Assembly: GCF_026213295.1 (NCBI RefSeq)
Contig: NC_079431.1
Span: 15,777,982 to 15,841,981 of the forward strand
Direction: 5' to 3'
Length of the DNA: 64,000 nt
Origin: Gadus chalcogrammus
Lineage: Eukaryota; Chordata; Actinopteri; Gadiformes; Gadidae
Part shown: piece after piece, positions 16,151 to 37,294 of the stretch
How positions within the stretch are numbered: position 1 is the stretch's first letter
How the letters are laid out: every line of letters begins with the position of its first letter
Program-made: the position numbers and the translations under genes
The notes under the pieces: generated by a model
What the model was told of the DNA's origin: nothing
Database searches by the model: none
Seen by the model: the letters and a program-made list of their open reading frames with translations, nothing else

Positions 16151-16796
16151 TCATATTATTGTAGCCTTTTGGTAGTACTTGGTAATAGTTAAACATTTCT
16201 GCGCCTACTCCTGTATTTGATAGATGAATGCCGGTGTGGTTAGCTGTTTGTTTTTCCCCTGGAACGGTTTGGTCATGCAGTTGTTTTTAGATTAGCTTCA
16301 CAGGGCAGAGTTCAAAGTCTCATAGTGAGTTATTGGTGAGGAAACCAGGGGCTCTGCAGCAGACTGGATCTGTCTATTTTAAAGGTTTTGTTTATATTCG
16401 AGGTATGTTAAATAACTTTCTTCTAATCTAATACTATAGTCTACTAAATGTTGGACTTTTGTTTCCCATTTTTACTGCTTATGTTTTATTAAAACAGAAA
16501 TCTGTGCATGCGCAATTCATCAAGCTATACACATGAGTTATTGAAAGCCAACAAATTCAATACTTTAAACAGTTGAGCCTCTGGATGACTGCTTCTCCCT
16601 AACTGAAAGGTTGTTTGGTAGCTAGGTCAGTATGTTATACTATGAAGATGATGCAATAAGCCTCTTTGTTATGATGAGGATACGACTAGTGTGTTGCATC
16701 TCTTGCACAGTTAAACAGTCAAAAGTGAAAGGTGGAAAGTGATCTCTTAAGTCAAGTATGATCCTTTTTATTTATTAAGTATTCATTACACATATG

Positions 16797-16963
<167 letters not shown>

Positions 16964-17069
16964 ATAGGCTGTCTTAGGCTGTATCAACGCTGCACTCTTT
17001 TATATTGGAACTATACTACCCTCCAGGTGGTTATTCCCATGATGCATTGAGATCTAAACGCATTGGAAC

Positions 17070-17265
17070 TTAACAATATCTAACGTGATATCTACATTTA
17101 ACCATCTCTAACGTGATATCTACACCTAACCATCTCTAACGTGATATCTACACCTAATCATCTCTAACGTGATGTCTACACCTAACCATCTCTAACCTGA
17201 TATCAACACTCAACCATCTCTAACCTGATATCAACACTCTCTAACCTGATACACAAACTTAACCT
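17070..17265. repeat. 28-bp minisatellite upstream of hao2
   Basis: Six to seven copies of a 28-bp unit of the form catctctaacgtgatatc followed by tacacctaac. The later copies change to 'cctgatatcaacactcaac'. It ends about 140 bp before the acceptor of the hao2 start exon. Confidence 0.85.
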
Positions 17266-17424
17266 CAACACATTATACCTCAACTTAACCGTTTCAAATT
17301 GCCTTTTAAACAAAACCATTTCTAATGCATCATGAGAAATAAAGTCCAGATGAGTCTGTGAAGCTGCTGTCCCTCCTAAGCTGCGCTCTGCGCCCCCTGC
17401 AGGGAGGGAGGGCGCTGTGCAGAG

Positions 17425-20400
17425 ATGGCACTAGTGTGCCTCACAGACTTTGAGGAGTATGCCAAGGAGCACCTGTCCAAGGCCACCTGGGACTACTACG
17501 CTGCCGGGGCGGACGAGTGCTGCACCCGCGACGACAACCTGTTGGCCTACAAACGGTACTCTCACACTACTCTCAGGTCCATCCTCAGTCCGACCATCCT
17601 CTCCCTTACAGGGCTCTCAAGGTTTGAATTGAGTTCAGAGTGAGATTTTGTCGGGGGGGGAGGGGGGTGTATATTAACATGTGACTGCATACAAATGTGG
17701 TGCCATAAGGACATGCTGACTAATGTACGATAATAAGCATTATTGGCCCTTAACACTAATATTCAGAAACAACACTGCCTCAAAAGGCTATTGGCCTAAG
17801 CAACACCAGTAGAGGCATATACTTTTCCCTGAACTTGTAAACATTACAAACGTGCAAACAATTAGATATTTATGTGGCATTCAGTCCAATGCTTAAAATA
17901 TATCTGTGGCATTCAGAAGGCCAATGCTGTGTTAAAGTGTGTGTAAAGTATGACCAAGTGTTTCTTTCTGTTCAATAGAAACAACTACATCAATCCCCTG
18001 TAGGAGAAATTTGTTAATGTTTGACCCTATAAAACAATAATGCTAAAAATCAAAACAAACATAAAGTCGCTTCCACCAATGCAAAGAGAACAGAGTAGGG
18101 GAGGGCGTAGCCTAACTTGTTTGTGAACGACCCGGAGAAACGCAACGTTAAATAGCGGTGCAAGTTGGTTGGCGCTATCTTGGTAATTTCTCTGAGTGAG
18201 AAATATGAAGTGTGGCGTGCGAGCGTGTGCATGGGTTGAAATGCGTGTGTCTCATGCCAATGCGTGAGACTTGAGAGCCCTGCCCTTATCCACCCATATA
18301 TCCTCCAGTCATCCATCCATCCTCCATCGACCTACACACCCTAAATCCAACCATCATCACCCTATCCATCCTCTCCTTTACCGACCTATCCATTCATCCA
18401 TCAACCATCCATCAGTCCATCCATCCTCTATCAACCTATCCATCCATCGAACCACAAGCAACTAAGAGGACCTTGCAACCTCTTAGATGCAATTCCCTCC
18501 ATAGAGTGCCCCATTCAAGAAAAAAATATGAATCTGTTTGTATTTAGTTGTGATAAACTTACTGTCCATAGAGGTGAAACATTGGTCGAAACAATCCGAT
18601 AAGGCTTATATTTTCATGAATATGCCACTCTGTGGCTCATTGGAACTAAGAAGTTGCAAATGCTTTTGCAAATGTGCTCTTACAGGAGAATTTAGTCCTC
18701 TTGCAGCTCCATCCATCCATCCATTCAAACAATTCATCCACTTCTTCACCATCCCAGCATCTTGACATTACCATTTTAACTAGGCCTACTACTTTTGTCA
18801 TAAAAAAAATACCACTGATTATGGAAAGGACACAGTACAGTATACAGCACGGTATAATGCCCTTCTATTGTATATTAGAGATGTAATTCTAAGCTATGCT
18901 AGGCGTCAAGACTACATTCTGAATTCCTCCTTATGAATACTCCTCCTTATGAATACTCCTCCTCACTGTTTGCCTGTTGTGCCGCCTCAGGATCCGTCTC
19001 AGGCCCCGCATCCTGAGAGACGTATCGGTGAGTGACACCCGGACCACGGTGCAAGGCACCGAGATCAGCTTCCCGGTGGGAATAGCACCGACAGCCTTCC
19101 ACTGCCTGGCTTGGCACGAGGGCGAGGTCGCCACAGCCAGAGGTAATGGACCGTTGTTAAAGTTAGTATTTTAGCTTGTGTGTATGTGTTCTTTGTAAAT
19201 GGAATGTAATCTAAATGGTAGATCACAAATAGTGAGCCGGACAGATTGATAGACAAATTGAAGGATTTGAAAGGGGCACTCTTATATTTTGATGCCTATG
19301 GACTTGTTCCAAAGGCATCAAGGACGTTTTGGAACCAAGTGTCAACTGACAACTATAAGGCAAGGGTCAGGGCAGGCTCATTCATAACTCTAGTGCGCTA
19401 GAAAAATCTTGGGTAAGGTGTTCAGGAATGTGACACGGAAAAAATAATAACATAACATGTTATATCCATGTTTAACACCTTCAAAACGTTGCCACTCCTG
19501 TGTCGTATCTCCAGCCACGGAGGCGGTCAACACCTGCTACATCACCAGCACCTACTCCACCTGCTCCGTGGAGGAGATAGTCGCCGCGGCGCCCAATGGC
19601 TTCCGCTGGTTCCAGCTGTACGTGTACCGCGACCGCAAGCTGTCGGAGCAGATCGTCGCGCGTGTTGAGGCGCTCGGCTACAAGGCGCTGGTGCTGACCG
19701 TCGATGTACCTTACACCGGCAAGCGGCGCAACGACATACGCAACCAGTTCAAACTGCCGCCGCACCTCAAGGTCAAAAACCTAGACGGGATGTTCCAGGT
19801 CACGGTACGTCAGAACCAGACCTTCCTCTGGACGAGATACAATGTTCTGGAACAACACGTCTACTGTCTATTGGGCAAACTGGGTCGCTAAAGGGAGCTC
19901 ACAATTGTATTACTTTTGTCCAAGGTTACATACAGCTAATTCATATACAGTACATGACAGGAGTAGAATCAGGATATGTTACAGTAATTGTATATTAACA
20001 GTAGTAGAATCAGGGTCAGCTATAGTAACGGTATATTAGCAGTGTTAGAATCAGGATAAGCTACAGTAACGGTATAAATCTGAAATAGAGTACCTATCTG
20101 TGGAACAGGAGTTTACGGATTCCGAGGAGTATGGGATCCCAGCCAACACCCTGGACCCATCCATTAGCTGGAAGGACATCTACTGGCTCCAGTCCCTCAC
20201 CCGCCTGCCAATCATCATCAAGGGCATCCTGACCAAGGAGGATGCCGAGCTGGCCGTGGAGCACGGCGTCCAGGGGATCATAGTGTCCAATCACGGGGGG
20301 AGGCAGCTGGACGGCGGCCCAGCCACGGTACGGACACCTGTTGACTCAACTCGACTCACCTCTTCTGCATATAACCGACACTTACTGACCTACAGGTCAC

Positions 20401-22302
20401 CTCCACCTCACCTACACCTCATCTACCTAACCTTACCTACGTCTAACACAGGCATTACCTGCACTGCGACTACACCTAACCTACATCTGTCTGTCCAAGC
20501 CCAATACCTGTTAGCTAAACCCAAAACCTGTATTCAAACCACAAAACATGTGATATAAACCACAAGACATGCTAAACTCAACACATTTGAACTAAAACCA
20601 ACACCATTGCTAAACCTGTTGGCAAACTCTAAGATCTGTTCGCTAACCTGAACACCTGTATGCTGAACATGCCAACTGTACACCGTCCCACACCTGTGAG
20701 AGAAACCTGCTAGCTAAACCAAACACAATGTTAGGTAAACACCTGTTTGCTAAACTTGTTGGCTAAGCCCAACATATATTAGTTGAACCAAACACGTTTA
20801 AACTAACCAAACACTAAACACAAACAAACGGCTAAACCTGTCACAAACCCTGTCATAAAACCTTAGGCTACACCTGTTAGCTAACCCGTATGCTAAACAC
20901 ACCAACTGTACACCTAACCCAACACTTAGTTATACCTGACCCACACCTGTCTGCCCTACAGATCGATGTGCTGTCTGAGATTGTGGAAACGGTGCAGGGG
21001 AGGATCGAGGTCTACCTGGACGGCGGGATCAGGACAGGAAGTGATGTGTTGAAGGCCCTGGCCTTGGGAGCCAAGTGTGTGTTCATTGGCAGACCAGCCG
21101 TGTGGGGGCTTGCCTACAAGGTAACATAAGGTCGGGGGTTAAGAATGCATCTGTGTGTGTGTTTGTGTGTGATATTTTACTGTAGTGTTTGATTGAATGC
21201 CTAATGTAATAGTTGTCAAGGGTTATCGTTGGTTTAGTCACATTAATTACATGAATACAACATTAATAACTGCGTTCTGACTAAACTCCTTGGAATTTTC
21301 CGATTTCGATTCATCATTAGTTTGTTTTCGTGATTTTAATTGTTTAAGTTAAGTTTAGTGTAATGCGTGCTGTTGTTTATGTATGTATCTGTTGTTTGTG
21401 GTATGTGTGTGGCTTTTTATTATGTATCTATATCTTGGTGTAATGTGTGCTGGTGTTTATTGTATTTCTCTATAGCTTGGTGCAATGTGTGTTGCCATTT
21501 ATTATGTATCTATAGCTTGGTGTATTGGTCTTGTATTTAACGTTTGGTGTAATGTGTGGTGATATTTATTGCATGTGGCTATAGTTTAGTGCAATGTGTG
21601 CTGGTATTTATTATGTATCTGTAGTTTGTTGTACTGTGTTATGGTGTTTACTGTATCTGTAGTTTGTTGTTTTATGTGCTGGTGTGTGTATCTATAATTT
21701 GGTGTTGTAATGTGTGCTGGTGTTTACTGTATCTATAGTTTGGTGTAATGTGTGCTGGTGATTACTGTATTTTTTGTTTGGTTTAATGTTTGCTGGTGTT
21801 TAATGTAAGCCTATGTATCTATAGTTTGGTCTAATATGCGATCGTCTTATTGTATGTATCTAAAGTTTTGTGTCATTTGTGCTGATGTTTGGGTCTTGAC
21901 TATCTGTAGTTTTGTGTCATTTGTGTTGGTTTTTGGGTCTTGACTGTATCTATAGCTTGATGTGATGTTGGTGTTTGTTTCAACAGGGAGAGGAAGGAGT
22001 TAGAGAGGTCCTGCAGATACTCAATGATGAGTTTCGCTTGTCAATGGCTCTGTCTGGTGAGTCAACTCTGACAATATACTGATTTAATATAAAATTGATA
22101 TATTAAAATAATATATAAATAATAATAATTTACATAAAATATAATCGGTTAATCTAAATATTGTCAAGTTTTTTCCTCTATAATATATTTTTGATATTTG
22201 AATACATCAAATCAGGCTTTAAAAACTTTTCTGTTTCTAATGGCAGGATGCAGGAATGTTGCGGAGATTAACCGGAACCTGATTCAGTTCGCAAAGCTCT
22301 GA
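17425..22302 (+). CDS. hao2: Peroxisomal 2-hydroxyacid oxidase 2 (HAO2), 7 coding exons, 356 aa
   Basis: FMN-dependent oxidation of L-2-hydroxy acids to 2-oxo acids with H2O2 release. Coding exons: 17425-17555, 18991-19142, 19515-19798, 20109-20327, 20962-21120, 21987-22056, 22247-22302; all introns are GT-AG and phases join cleanly. The start ATG follows acceptor 17401-17402 and has G at -3 and +4. It matches HAO2 rather than HAO1 at both ends ([11 protein letters not shown]..., ...[14 protein letters not shown]). Residues equivalent to the glycolate-oxidase active site are visible: Y24, Y130 (WFQLYV), D158, K227, H251 and R254 ([10 protein letters not shown]). An FMN phosphate loop (DGGIRTG, GRPAVWG) follows. 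The protein ends in AKL, a PTS1-type peroxisomal signal (human HAO2 ends SRL). Length is close to human HAO2. HAO2 and HSD3B are also neighbours in human 1p12. An alternative donor 6 nt downstream of exon 3 would add Val-Thr. Confidence 0.95.
18285..18445. repeat. (CCAT)n-like degenerate repeat in hao2 intron
   Basis: 'catccatcc' and 'ccatcaac' variants repeat across about 160 bp of the first intron after the start exon. A smaller patch lies at 18711-18726. Confidence 0.7.
20440..20945. repeat. Degenerate minisatellite in hao2 intron 20328-20961
   Basis: Irregular copies of 'gctaaac(c/a)', 'aacacctgt' and 'accaaacac' fill almost the whole intron up to the acceptor at 20960-20961. Confidence 0.65.
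21360..21970. repeat. Minisatellite in hao2 intron 21121-21986, unit about 40 bp
   Basis: About a dozen diverged copies of 'tttggtgtaatgtgtgctgg' followed by 'tgtttattgtatctatag'. The array runs to within about 20 bp of the acceptor of exon 6. Confidence 0.8.
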
Positions 22303-22728
22303 CCACCAGGGGTCGACAGTGAGGCCGACTCACACTGCACCACATCAGAACCAATATGTATTTAAAAACAACCACAACACATTAGACATGTGTTTAACAT
22401 GAAACATGAAAATTAAGAATCATCGATGATCAGATCATGGTTATTAATTTGAGGCTTTTGAATTGCGGTTGTGGTTAGGTGAAGAGATTTGATTAAATAT
22501 TGATTAAATACGTTTGGGAATATAGTTTAACATGATTACATTTCGGCATTAGGTCAAGCAGGGTACATTACTGCTAGGATGCAAATCATTTCCATTTAAC
22601 TGAGGTGGCTGGAGAAAGTGCACACAATTGCAGAAGGCGCTTTTTTCATATGGACATACTGAGGATGGAGGATGGTGGACAAACTCAAGGAGGGGTGGGA
22701 GTGTTTTGGAGAGCATTTGTGGAAAAAC

Positions 22729-22734
22729 AATAAA
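22729..22734 (+). terminator. Candidate hao2 polyadenylation signal
   Basis: AATAAA about 430 bp downstream of the hao2 stop codon, the first canonical hexamer on this strand after the gene that I found. Confidence 0.45.
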
Positions 22735-22759
22735 GTATTTTGCATTGTGAAAAACAGCG

Positions 22760-23585
22760 ACTGTGGTGTTTGTTGACCAATGGTTCCAGTTTGATTAGGG
22801 GGCTCTTGAGGACCGGTCTGACCAAGTCGGATGACCAAGGGTCCGAGACAAACGGTATTTATAAGTAAAAACAGCGAGGGGAAGTCAGATTAAAGGGTGT
22901 GGTTCTTCATGTGAGACATTGTGGTTTAAAGACGATCTGAAACAATTGAACTGAAAGTAATATACAGTCTCCTACAGGGACGCAGCTCATAGTCATCCTA
23001 ATTAATAAACAATAAATTATTGTAATTATTATTATATTATATAGATTGAGCAAATCATGGAGGGTAACAATCCTTTAAATCCATTACTTGAATTCAACCA
23101 GTAGTATTTAGATAACCTAGTGTTTTTACCTCTCAGGTAACCATATTGAACAACTTACATGAAACACGGCTAAACAGTATATTATTATCGATGAAATGTA
23201 TAATTGAAATGATCAAAACCATCAAAACACAAATGAAAATTGTGTTTTGACGCATTAAAGTGCATTACAAGTTTCAAGTGCATTTTTTCAGTGGAGAGAG
23301 AAGTAGAGAGATGGTGAGGGTAAGAGTGAGAGGTGGTGAGAAAGTTAGTGGTAGAGAGAAAGAGAAGTGACACAGGAAGTGAGAGAGTGGTTAGCTGAAG
23401 ACAGAAGAATATTCAAACTTCGTTGGAATCTACATGTCCTTTCTCTTAATTGGTGATGTGAGATAACATGGTGGTCTCTCTCTCTCTTGCTCTCTCTCTC
23501 GCTCTCGCTCTCTGAGGTTAGTCTTTCAAGACAAGCTCTCTGTTGGACGTTCAAGATCACAAACGAAGGCTTCCTCTCTCGAAGG
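22760..23585. other. Intergenic stretch
   Basis: AT-rich, then CT/GA-rich from about 23290. No gene seen. Confidence 0.4.
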
Positions 23586-23589
23586 TACA

Positions 23590-23790
23590 CAAGCTAAAGC
23601 TCTCTCTCTCTGAGGTGCCCGGGTGAGGTCAGACTAAGGCTCTCTCTCTCTCTGAGGTGCCCGTGTGAGGTCAGACTAAGGCTCTCTCTCTGTGAGGTGG
23701 TCGTGTGAGGTCAGACTAAGGCTCTCTCTCTCTCTGAGGTGCCCGTGTGAGGTCAGACTAAGGCTCTCTCTCTCAGTGAGGTGTTCCTAC
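23590..23790. repeat. Minisatellite, unit about 43 bp
   Basis: Five copies of a unit made of (CT)n, 'gaggtgcccg(t/g)gtgaggtcagactaag'. The last copy is truncated after 'cagtgaggtg'. It lies just upstream of a candidate untranslated exon. Confidence 0.85.
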
Positions 23791-23799
23791 GGTGCCACT

Positions 23800-23860
23800 G
23801 ACTGAACGTCAGGCTGGAGGGGGGAAACAAGACCAGTCTGTTTCAGAGGATTTCCTTCAG
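23800..23860 (+). other. Candidate untranslated first exon of the Kelch gene
   Basis: Sequence ending CTTCAG|GTAAGT (exon end 23860) gives a near-consensus donor in otherwise non-coding DNA between hao2 and the Kelch gene. The 5' limit is arbitrary and its membership in the Kelch transcript is inference. Confidence 0.25.
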
Positions 23861-24163
23861 GTAAGTTCATAACTTCATATTCATAACATGGATGTTACTA
23901 AGTAAGGAGATTTATTTATGTAGCGTCGTTCCAGATATGCAATCACAAAGTGCTTAGCAACTATTGAAAACTTTGTTGCTCAAAAACTGTTGTTTACATT
24001 CCAGGTTAATAGGATTCTGTGATGTAAAAATTTGTTGCAGTTTTTCATCGTCAGTGTATTGAGTAGAAGCAGAATACTTCACAACTGCTATCATTAAACA
24101 TTTATTGACATGCTACTGTACCAGACTAGAGATAAACAGTTGAATGCCTTTTTTCTATATTAG

Positions 24164-25079
24164 TTAAAGGGGACATATTATGAAAACAACCCTTTTCCTG
24201 GGATTTGGGGTGTTGTTTTGGGTCTCTCGGGCTCCCACACACATACAAACTTTGACAAAAGTCTGTACATGATTCCTTGAGTGAGATATGCATTTCTGAA
24301 AGTACCCTGCCTACAGTTACCAAACGAGCGAGTCATTTTCGGCGCCCCCTCCTACGTAGGAAGGGGGTGCACACTCCCCTCTAATCAGAGCATAGCTACG
24401 ATTTTGTGGACCAGCGGACGAGCGCTGGGCGGCGATGTTTCAGAAGCAGGAATATTCCATACAAAAATAGATGTCTAATTTGTCAGTTTGCCATGTGACT
24501 GCCTGGCAGGGAGCCCGGCGGAGCTGCCGGACTGCCGCCGAATCTCTGGCGGCAGTCCGGCAGCTCAGCTCCGGGAGTACAATCCCTTTCTCCTCCATGT
24601 CGTGGTTCAATATTGGCTTCAGAGAGTCAAGCCAAGTTCCTTTCCCCCAATTCTTCTCAATCATGGCCGAGATAACCCCCATTACGAGTCTTTACTTGTT
24701 GTGGAAGTACCAGAGACGTCAGACGCAGTCTTTATGATTCATAATATCATCCGAGGCGCACATAGCTTTTGGCCGTGATATTATATATAATATTATATAA
24801 ATACCTATATATTATATTATATTATTATTATTATAGTATATTATATTAATATAGAGCTCCAGGTAGTCTGCAAACGGCAACAATCACTTCTCCTCTATGC
24901 TGTGGTTCACACTGACAGTTTATTGGTCAATGGGAAACAGCTCATTTGCAGTAAAGCTATTTGCAAGTAAACATAGTATATGAGTTACAGCAAACAGCTT
25001 CAAAAATATTCAAAAAGTTTTCTGGAACTCCTATACTATGTTTACTTGTTGGGAAAACACCATAATATGTCTCCTTTAA
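24164..25079. mobile_element. TTAA-flanked non-autonomous DNA transposon (about 0.9 kb)
   Basis: Left end ttaaaggggacatattatg and right end cataatatgtctcctttaa are inverted repeats with one mismatch, and both begin at a TTAA. A TTAA target is typical of piggyBac and Kolobok elements. Inside is a perfect 19-bp hairpin (24521-24539 with 24548-24566). There is no transposase frame. Confidence 0.75.
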
Positions 25080-25089
25080 TTGGAATATA

Positions 25090-26255
25090 AAACTATCCTT
25101 GACTAACGCATCCACAACACACAATTTTCAGATACACTTCATGCCGTCTGGGGATTTAATAAAGTTGTTTTGTATCGCATCCACAACACACAATTGCGGA
25201 AAGAAGCAAATACATGATGTTAGCTGGGACCTGGCCGTGCACCGCCAAATAAACGGTCTGACTGGTATATATCATGCTACATGTTATATCACAGAGACAA
25301 GTCATTGAGGAGAGGGTAGGAGGTTAGGGCGTGTTGCTCACGGATGACTAAAGGTTAGGCTGCAGACATTCAGGGTTGGATCACAGAACCTTTGACCCTA
25401 CTCACTTTCTCGCTTTCCTGCAACCCTACAAAGTATGGTGAATGATCGGTCATTTGAGATTACAGTCTACATTGTGTACTGCTGTCTAAAGGAAGTGATG
25501 AGAAGAATGAAAGGTGGTGAAACACCACGTTCTCATTACGAGCATCATCTAGATGCGAAACATCCCCACATCTTCAGTGTAGCCCTCCTAGCCATTGCTG
25601 GAAAGGGGGGATCGATCCATCTTATTTTCTTTCTCAAGGTTGCATGGTTCTTCTCAAGGTGTACTTTTTTAAATTTTTGTCTGTTTATTTACTGTAAGAC
25701 AACCACATCAACTTCGACCTAGAAACAGATTTCATTTGTCTTATTTCGTACCACATCAGCCTCCAACCGTCTGAGATTACGGGAAAGGATTCACAGGATT
25801 AACAAGAAAAACTTTGATCTGCTGTTCGTGTGTTTGACCATTGCACTGTACTAGATAATAGTATACCTCTTCAGGTGTCATAAAGATAAGACCATACCAT
25901 CCCACATTGTATCAACTGTCTTTGCAACGGAGAATGACACATAAAAAAAAGCAGAGGATAGCAAGGAGATAAAATGCATAAAGACCTGGATTAAGGCGTG
26001 ATTCTCTGATGAAGTCTCCAAACTATTGTATACTACAATGTAAATCTTTGGCTGCCGACCCGATGGGTTTTGAGGAGACTAAATCATTCATGGGACGCCT
26101 TGATCGAAGTTTTACAACCGAACGCCTCTGGACAAATGTATTTAGAAACGTTCAAACTCCCTTCTATGGGATTGACAAGATAAACATGTTGGAAATATTG
26201 CATGGGACTGACTTCAGATAGCTGTTCTATTTACTCTTCTCTTTGTCTGCACTCA
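25090..26255. other. Intergenic or 5' intron of Kelch gene, no gene seen
   Basis: Two copies of the phrase 'gcatccacaacacacaatt' occur near 25108 and 25178. An open frame at 26009-26221 has no family resemblance I recognise and no good splice context. Confidence 0.4.
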
Positions 26256-26256
26256 G

Positions 26257-26305
26257 GAATTCTTCACATCGTGAAAACAACCAGCGTCCCAACGATGGCA
26301 ATCAG

Positions 26306-26310
<5 letters not shown>
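26257..26310 (+). other. Putative start exon of the Kelch gene with two ATGs
   Basis: A pyrimidine-rich acceptor (ctctttgtctgcactcag, AG at 26255-26256) and a donor GGG|GTAAGA define a 54-nt exon. It holds ATG 26295 (A at -3, G at +4) and ATG 26306 (C at -3, G at +4). Only the second is in frame with the Pro-rich and BTB exons. Confidence 0.5.
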
Positions 26311-34824
<8,514 letters not shown>

Positions 34825-35180
34825 CTGAGGGGGGTACGTCTCAGAGCCAGAGGAGGGGGGCGACCGTGGCTCTGTTATCAAACTGCTTCCACAAAGAGAT
34901 TACAAGGACGTTGACAGAAAAACACAGGGTTGGTGACACCCTACAGGATATTGTTATGTCTAACGGAATGTGATTGCCATTCCTGATTGAAAACATCAGA
35001 CCCCACCAAATTCAGATTTCAAAGATATAAACTATCTAGAGAGAGCTCCTGTCTTAAGGTCCTTTTACATCAGGCGCATAATTACTAAATGACACGAACA
35101 TGCGAGAAAAAGAAAGAAAAAAAAATGCGTTCAGTGTAAAAGGACCTTGAGTGTTTTGGATCACACACCAAACAAGATTG

Positions 35181-35186
35181 AATAAA
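35181..35186 (+). terminator. Candidate Kelch-gene polyadenylation signal
   Basis: AATAAA (overlapping a second AATAAA) about 360 bp after the stop codon. Another lies near 35789, so the 3' end may be longer. Confidence 0.4.
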
Positions 35187-35189
35187 TAA

Positions 35190-37200
35190 ATGTAAATAAC
35201 AAAACCCCCAACGTTATAATTTTTTTACTATATCATTTACAAATATTTGTAATATATTATTTTGCTTTTTTACCGTAGCAAAATAAGAATATTTTAAATA
35301 TATTCTTGATAACTTTTCATTCTGTTATAATGCTGTAAAGATCCATTCTGCCATTGGCAGAGTTTGGGTTGGTTATGCCTGCCGGAAGCTACATAAACAG
35401 CTAATATTAACATGCTAAATTATTCTGGGGTGGTGAATCAACTCTTGAGTTTTAATATGTATGTTGTCAGATATACTTACATGACTTATAACTTTTATAA
35501 ATTATATTTTATTATGCTTTCAAGGGCAATTTGTTAAAATTATTCTATGCTTTTAACATTTAGTGTTACAAAAAACGTTTTGATGTGAAGGGAAGAAGAA
35601 TAGTTAAATTCTTAGTTGACATAGGTTGTTACTCTGAAACCAGCAAGACATTTTTACAGTGAACTCGTCAATAAGCAAGGGTATTTGTTTCAGCTTAATG
35701 TAAGTCATAGCTTAACTGTAAGTGTAGTTAGAAGCATTGATTTGTTTATTCTTTCTAACAGTTGTCCGGTTGATAATGTAGAGATATTAATAAAAGTTGC
35801 ATTACATTAAACAGCAGATCTACCTATCTATCTTGTTAAACATTTCATCATCATAATGTGCCGTGGAAAAATGTATCCAAATAACAAAAGTTTTACAACC
35901 TTCTTTACTTTATTCCTAATTAATTCCAAACACTTTCATCTGATTCCCCCTTGCACCATCAGACGCATTTATTACCATGCATATTAAGTCTTATACTGCC
36001 ACCATTTCCCTGACTTCTGTATCAGGCCCATTGCTTAAATTGTCTAGCATACTTGCAGACATGGCCACTCCCCCCAACCTCCCCTGTATTGCAAATCAAC
36101 CAGCCTGACTTACATCACTAGACCAGCCGCTGATGTAAGATAATGATGTTGCTGTGGCCTTGGTTCCTCATCCTTCAGTGGGGTGATAAGAGGAGGAGAG
36201 GCGAGATACGGACGTCTGCTAGGCCAAGGTCTACAAACAAAGCAGGGATCCGACCGAAAACACGTCCTTGGATCCCATACTGTCTTGTGGCAGAAGTCAC
36301 CATCAACACAGCCATACTGAACCAGTGCCAGTGATACTCCTGTATTGTACACTTTACATTATTTTGGAAGGGTTTGTATTGTATTAGTAAATTAAACTAG
36401 ACTCCACTACACATTTGAACAACCCCTCCTACTATTAATCACTATTTGACTAGCCATGATGCTTGCTTTTAATCACTAGAAGGAGGGAAACCTTGTTCTC
36501 TGTCAGATAACCCATCACCTTGAAACTGTTCTTTACAGCCTTTAACAGAAACAATGTAGTTTAGCACTTTTTTATGAAGCTTGCATTTCTGAAAAGCTTC
36601 AAATGTTCTTGTTATTGAATATCAGATGTCAATTTCACAAGTTTAATGCCCAATAAGGCATTTATCTGAAAAGTATCTGCATCTGCTTAATTGTAAACAT
36701 AGTCATCACTGGACTTGCTTTCTCAGTAGAGATTTACTGAAAGCTTTAATAAAGTTAAAGTTGACAGTCTCTCCCATATGTCATTGATATCCTTCTAATG
36801 AGCCCATTGTCTGAATGATCTGTACACCCAGACAACGTATCTGGCCCGGGATGTCCTTGGTAGATACAAAACATACACAAGCGGTGCGCTGAGAGTGTTT
36901 GGCTCTAGACTGCAACAAATTCCTCCACCACAGGGGGACAGAGGGACTGTCCTCCATCCTCACTCTGGGACAGAGATGAATAAAAGGACAAGGCCACAAC
37001 GGGAGCGGACAGAGGTCCCAGAAGCACTCCTTGGCTTGTTTAGCAGCAGCAGGAGGGATCCAAGCAGCGGTACAGAGACAGAGGAACCCTTTCACCCATC
37101 GCCAAGCTGTCAGTCCTGGGAAAGATACACTGAGCTGCAAAGGCTGGACGACCGACGAGGAGACAAAAGGAGATCAGGGAGACAAGGAAAGAGGGGGACC
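35190..37200. other. Intergenic stretch between the Kelch gene and hsd3b
   Basis: AT-rich up to about 36050, then of mixed composition. 36890-37294 probably contains untranslated exon sequence or the promoter of hsd3b, but no TATA box or clear donor is visible. Confidence 0.4.
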
Positions 37201-37294
37201 ACAGCCAGGGTTCTGATTCCAGGTGCATGGTTCGCAAACACTACGTTTGTGGGTACACTCGTCCAGGGTCATACTGAGCACGTGCGGGCCAGGG

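Noticed and set aside
37223..37294. In-frame upstream ATG of hsd3b
   Set aside because: It would add 24 residues not seen in the family; MSLSGDVCLVTG at 37295 is the usual start.
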